Origin: Anaeramoeba ignava
Taxonomy: Eukaryota > Metamonada > Anaeramoebidae
Direction of reading: 5' to 3'
Length of the DNA stretch: 64,000 nucleotides
Assembly (NCBI GenBank): GCA_028826165.1
Contig: JAPDFW010000062.1
Span: 62,001 to 126,000 of the forward strand
The translations under genes and the position numbers were made by a program. Below are positions 61,469 through 64,000 of this stretch, one piece after another (the stretch's first letter is position 1; each line of letters starts with the position of its first letter). Below the pieces are notes generated by a model. It did not search any database, had not been told where the DNA came from, and saw only the letters and a program-made list of their open reading frames with translations.

Positions 61469-64000
61469 ATGGATTGGATTTTTGTTCCAGATGATATGGA
61501 AAAATCATTTAAAACAGTATTAACAAATCTTATATTTTTAAAAGATGATAAAAATGCAAAAAGGAAAAAAATGAGAGATTTAAGAAAAAAAATTACAAGT
61601 TTTGAGACAGAACAAAAAGAAAAAGAAAAAGAAAAATTAAAAGAACAAAAAGAAGAGAAAGAAAAAATAATAAAAGAAAAAGAGGAAAAAAAAGAAAAAC
61701 AAAAACAAAAAGAAGAACAAAAAAAAGAAAAGGAAAGAAAACAAAAAGAAAAAGAAATCAAGAAAACAAAAACAAAAAGAAAAAAAAGAAAAAAGAAAAA
61801 AAAAAGAAGAAAAAGAAAAAAGAAAAAGAAAAGAAAGGAAAAAGAAAAGAAGAAAAGAAAGAAAAAGAAAAAGAAAAAAAAAAGAAAAAAAGAAAAAAGA
61901 AAAAGAAAAACAAGAAGAAAAACCAAAAAGAAAAAAGAAAAAGAAAAATGAAAAAAAAAAGAAAACAAAAAAAAACAAAAGAAAAGAAAATTAAAAAGAA
62001 AAAACAAAAAAAAAAAAAAGAAAAAGAAAACCAAAAGAAAAAAAAAAAAAAAAAGAAAAAGAAAGAAAAAAGAAAAAAAGAAAAGAAAAGAAAAAAAAAG
62101 AAGAAAAGAAAAAGAATTGAACAGGAAAGAAAAAAAAGAAGAAAGAAAAGATAGAAAGAAAAATGAAAATAAAAAGAAAAACAAAAAAAAGAAAAAGAAA
62201 AAAAAACAGGAAAGAAAAAAAAAGAAAAATAGAAAGATTCAAAAAGAAAAGAAAAAGCTGAAACAGGAAAGAAAAAGAAAGACTTCCTCGTGAAAAAAGA
62301 AAAAAATGGAGAAAAGGAAAGAAAAACAAAAAGAAGAAAAAGAAAAAAAGGAACAGGAAAGAAAACAAAAAGAAGAACAAGAAAAAAAGGAACAGGAAAG
62401 AAAACAAAAAGAAAAGGAAAGAAAACAAAAAGAGAAAGAAAAAAAGGAACAGGAAAGAAAAAAAAAAGAAAAAGAAAGAAAACAAAAAGAGAAAGAAAAA
62501 AAGGAACAGGAAAGAAAACAAAAAGAAAAAGAAAGAAAACAAAAAGAAAAAGAAGAACAAGAAAGAATAAAAAAAGAAAAAGGAAAAATTCATTCCAAAA
62601 CAAGTTCAGAAACACATTCAGAAGATTCAGAAACAGAAGATTCAGAAACAGATGAATCAAAACATGTTGATTCAGAAACAGATTCAGAAATAGATTCAGA
62701 AATAGATTCAGAGACACATTCAGAAATAGATTCAGAAACAGATTCAGAAACAGATGATCCAAATATTGTAAAAGAACAAAAAGAAAAAGAAATAAAAAAA
62801 TTAGATTCTATTCACAGATCAAAATCACTTCAAAAAAAGCCTCTTCCAATCACACAAATTGAAAACAAAAACCCTGTTCAATTTCCAAAATCAATTCAAA
62901 ATCTAAATCAGAATCTAAATCTAAATCTAAATCAAAATCAAAATCAAAATCTAAATCAAAATCAAAATCAAATTCAAATTCAAAATCAAAATCAAAATCC
63001 AATTCAAATTCAAAATCAAAATCAAAATCAATATCAAATTCAAATTCAAAATCAAAATCAATATCAAAATCAAAATCAAAATCAAAATCAAAATCAAAAT
63101 CAATATCAATATCAAAATCAATATCAAAATCAAAATCAAAATCAAAATCAATATCAAAATCAATATCAAAATCAAAATCAAAATCAAAATCAAAATCAAA
63201 ATCAAAATCAAATTCGAAATAGATATTCTCCTCGTTACAATCCTTCTCGTTATAATCCTCCTCGAGGACTTCCTCGTGCTAGAATTGGTCTTGACCCAGG
63301 TCTATTAAATGATATGAAAAATAGAGGAAGGCAAGCAAATAACAAAAAATTACCAGTTAATCATAATCACAATCCGATGATAGAAAATAATCAACATAAA
63401 CAAAAAGAAGAACAAGAAAGAAAACAAAGAGAACAAGAAAGAAAAGCAGAAGAAACAAGATTAAGAATTCAAAAAGAAAAAGAAGCAGAAGAAACAAGAA
63501 TAAGAGAACAAGAAAGAAAAGCAGAAGAACTAAGATTAAGAATTCAAAAAGAAGCAGAAGAAACAAGATTAAGAATTCAAAAAGAAGCAGAAGAAACAAG
63601 ATTAAGAATTCAAAAACAAAGAGAAGCAGAAGAAAGATTAAGAATTCAAAAAGAAGAAACAAGATTAAAAATTCAAAGAGAAGCAGAAGAATTAAGATTA
63701 AGAACTCAAAAAGAAAAAGAAGAACAAGAAAGAAAACAAAGAGAAGCAGAAGAAACAAGATTAAGAAAACAAAGAGAAGCAGAAGAAACAAGATTAAAAA
63801 TTCAAAGAGAAGCAGAAGAAACAAGATTAAGAATTCAAAGAGAAAAAGAAGAAAAAGAAGAAACAAGATTAAGAATTCAAAAAGAAGCAGAAGAAACAAG
63901 ATTAAGAATTCAAAAACAAAGAGAAGCAGAAGAAAGATTAAGAATTCAAAAAGAAGCAGAAGAAACAAGATTAAAAATTCAAAAAGAAAGAGAAGCAGAA
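61469..64000 (+). CDS. MDWIF-module repeat protein, 3' end cut by window edge
   Basis: Starts MDWIFVPDDMEKSFKTVL, a clear paralogue of the preceding gene over the first ~48 residues and again at HSKTSSETHS and DPNIVKEQKEKE. In order: a long K/E/Q run (61615-62585) that is not open in one frame, S/T/E/D-rich repeats (62590-62760), an N/Q/L/Y run (62895-63210), a short arginine-rich patch RYSPRYNPSRYNPPRGLPRA, and a regular EAEETRLRIQK helical repeat from 63400 to the window end. From ~62300 onward one frame is open to 64000. The breaks at 61750-62300 sit in poly-A/G tracts, so base-count errors are likely; a true pseudogene is possible. No RRM lies inside the window. The last repeat looks like a long single helix or coiled coil. 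Confidence 0.65.

Overview
This is nuclear DNA of a very AT-rich eukaryotic microbe. Nearly all genes have short GT-AG introns (donors mostly GTAAAT, GTAAAA or GTATNT; acceptors TAG or AAG). Stops are TAA and TGA and the standard code fits every conserved exon. The genes are those of a phagocytic, amoeboid protist: a Rac-BTB protein, a TRPML channel, a c-type lysozyme, an actin-related protein, VPS18, p24, ATR. Proteins carry long Q/N, S/K and E/K runs. My best guess is an Anaeramoeba-like amoeba; that is inference from gene content, AT richness and the Rac-BTB architecture. Dictyostelid or heterolobosean relatives are not excluded.

Layout: (1) 1-2689, minus, the 5' part of a CH-domain protein cut by the left edge; then 2.2 kb of two-hexamer repeat. 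(2) 5020-7221 serine hydroxymethyltransferase. (3) 7485-11614 an 11-exon mucolipin-like channel. (4) 11878-15434, minus, two secretory-pathway membrane proteins (TVP15/COPI-associated-like and p24). (5) 15628-16206 a c-type lysozyme. (6) 16483-18167 UDP-glucuronate decarboxylase. (7) 19140-21708 a polytopic membrane protein and a divergent actin-related protein. (8) 21798-30119, minus, VPS18 and TBP. (9) 32922-36532, minus, a membrane-anchored bZIP factor and a Rac-BTB protein; this pair lies between two arrays of about 144-bp tandem repeats. (10) 38727-51318, plus, ribosomal protein L10 (uL16) and the checkpoint kinase ATR. (11) 51424-58196, minus, three tandem copies of a GT-C-like membrane protein, the middle one frame-broken. 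(12) 58298-64000, plus, two paralogues with a shared N-terminal module followed by very long simple-sequence repeats; the first ends in three RRMs.

Exon models were checked by codon phase at every junction. All join in frame except for one-nucleotide breaks in the CH gene (~1.6 kb) and ATR (~45.6 kb), an ambiguous site in the 19-kb membrane gene, and repeat-driven breaks in the 53-56 kb and 61-64 kb genes.

Roughly half the window is simple or tandem repeat. Larger introns and several intergenic gaps are each filled by their own repeat family. Many genes fit one theme, the endolysosomal and secretory system (TRPML, VPS18, p24, TVP15-like, lysozyme, GT-C proteins, UDP-xylose supply); the rest are housekeeping. 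The least expected signals are a position-dependent switch in synonymous codons inside long exons, two satellites with the same near-nucleosomal period, a TBP start codon apparently split by an intron, and the repeat-built paralogue pair at the right end. No tRNA, rRNA, CRISPR array or recognisable transposon was seen.
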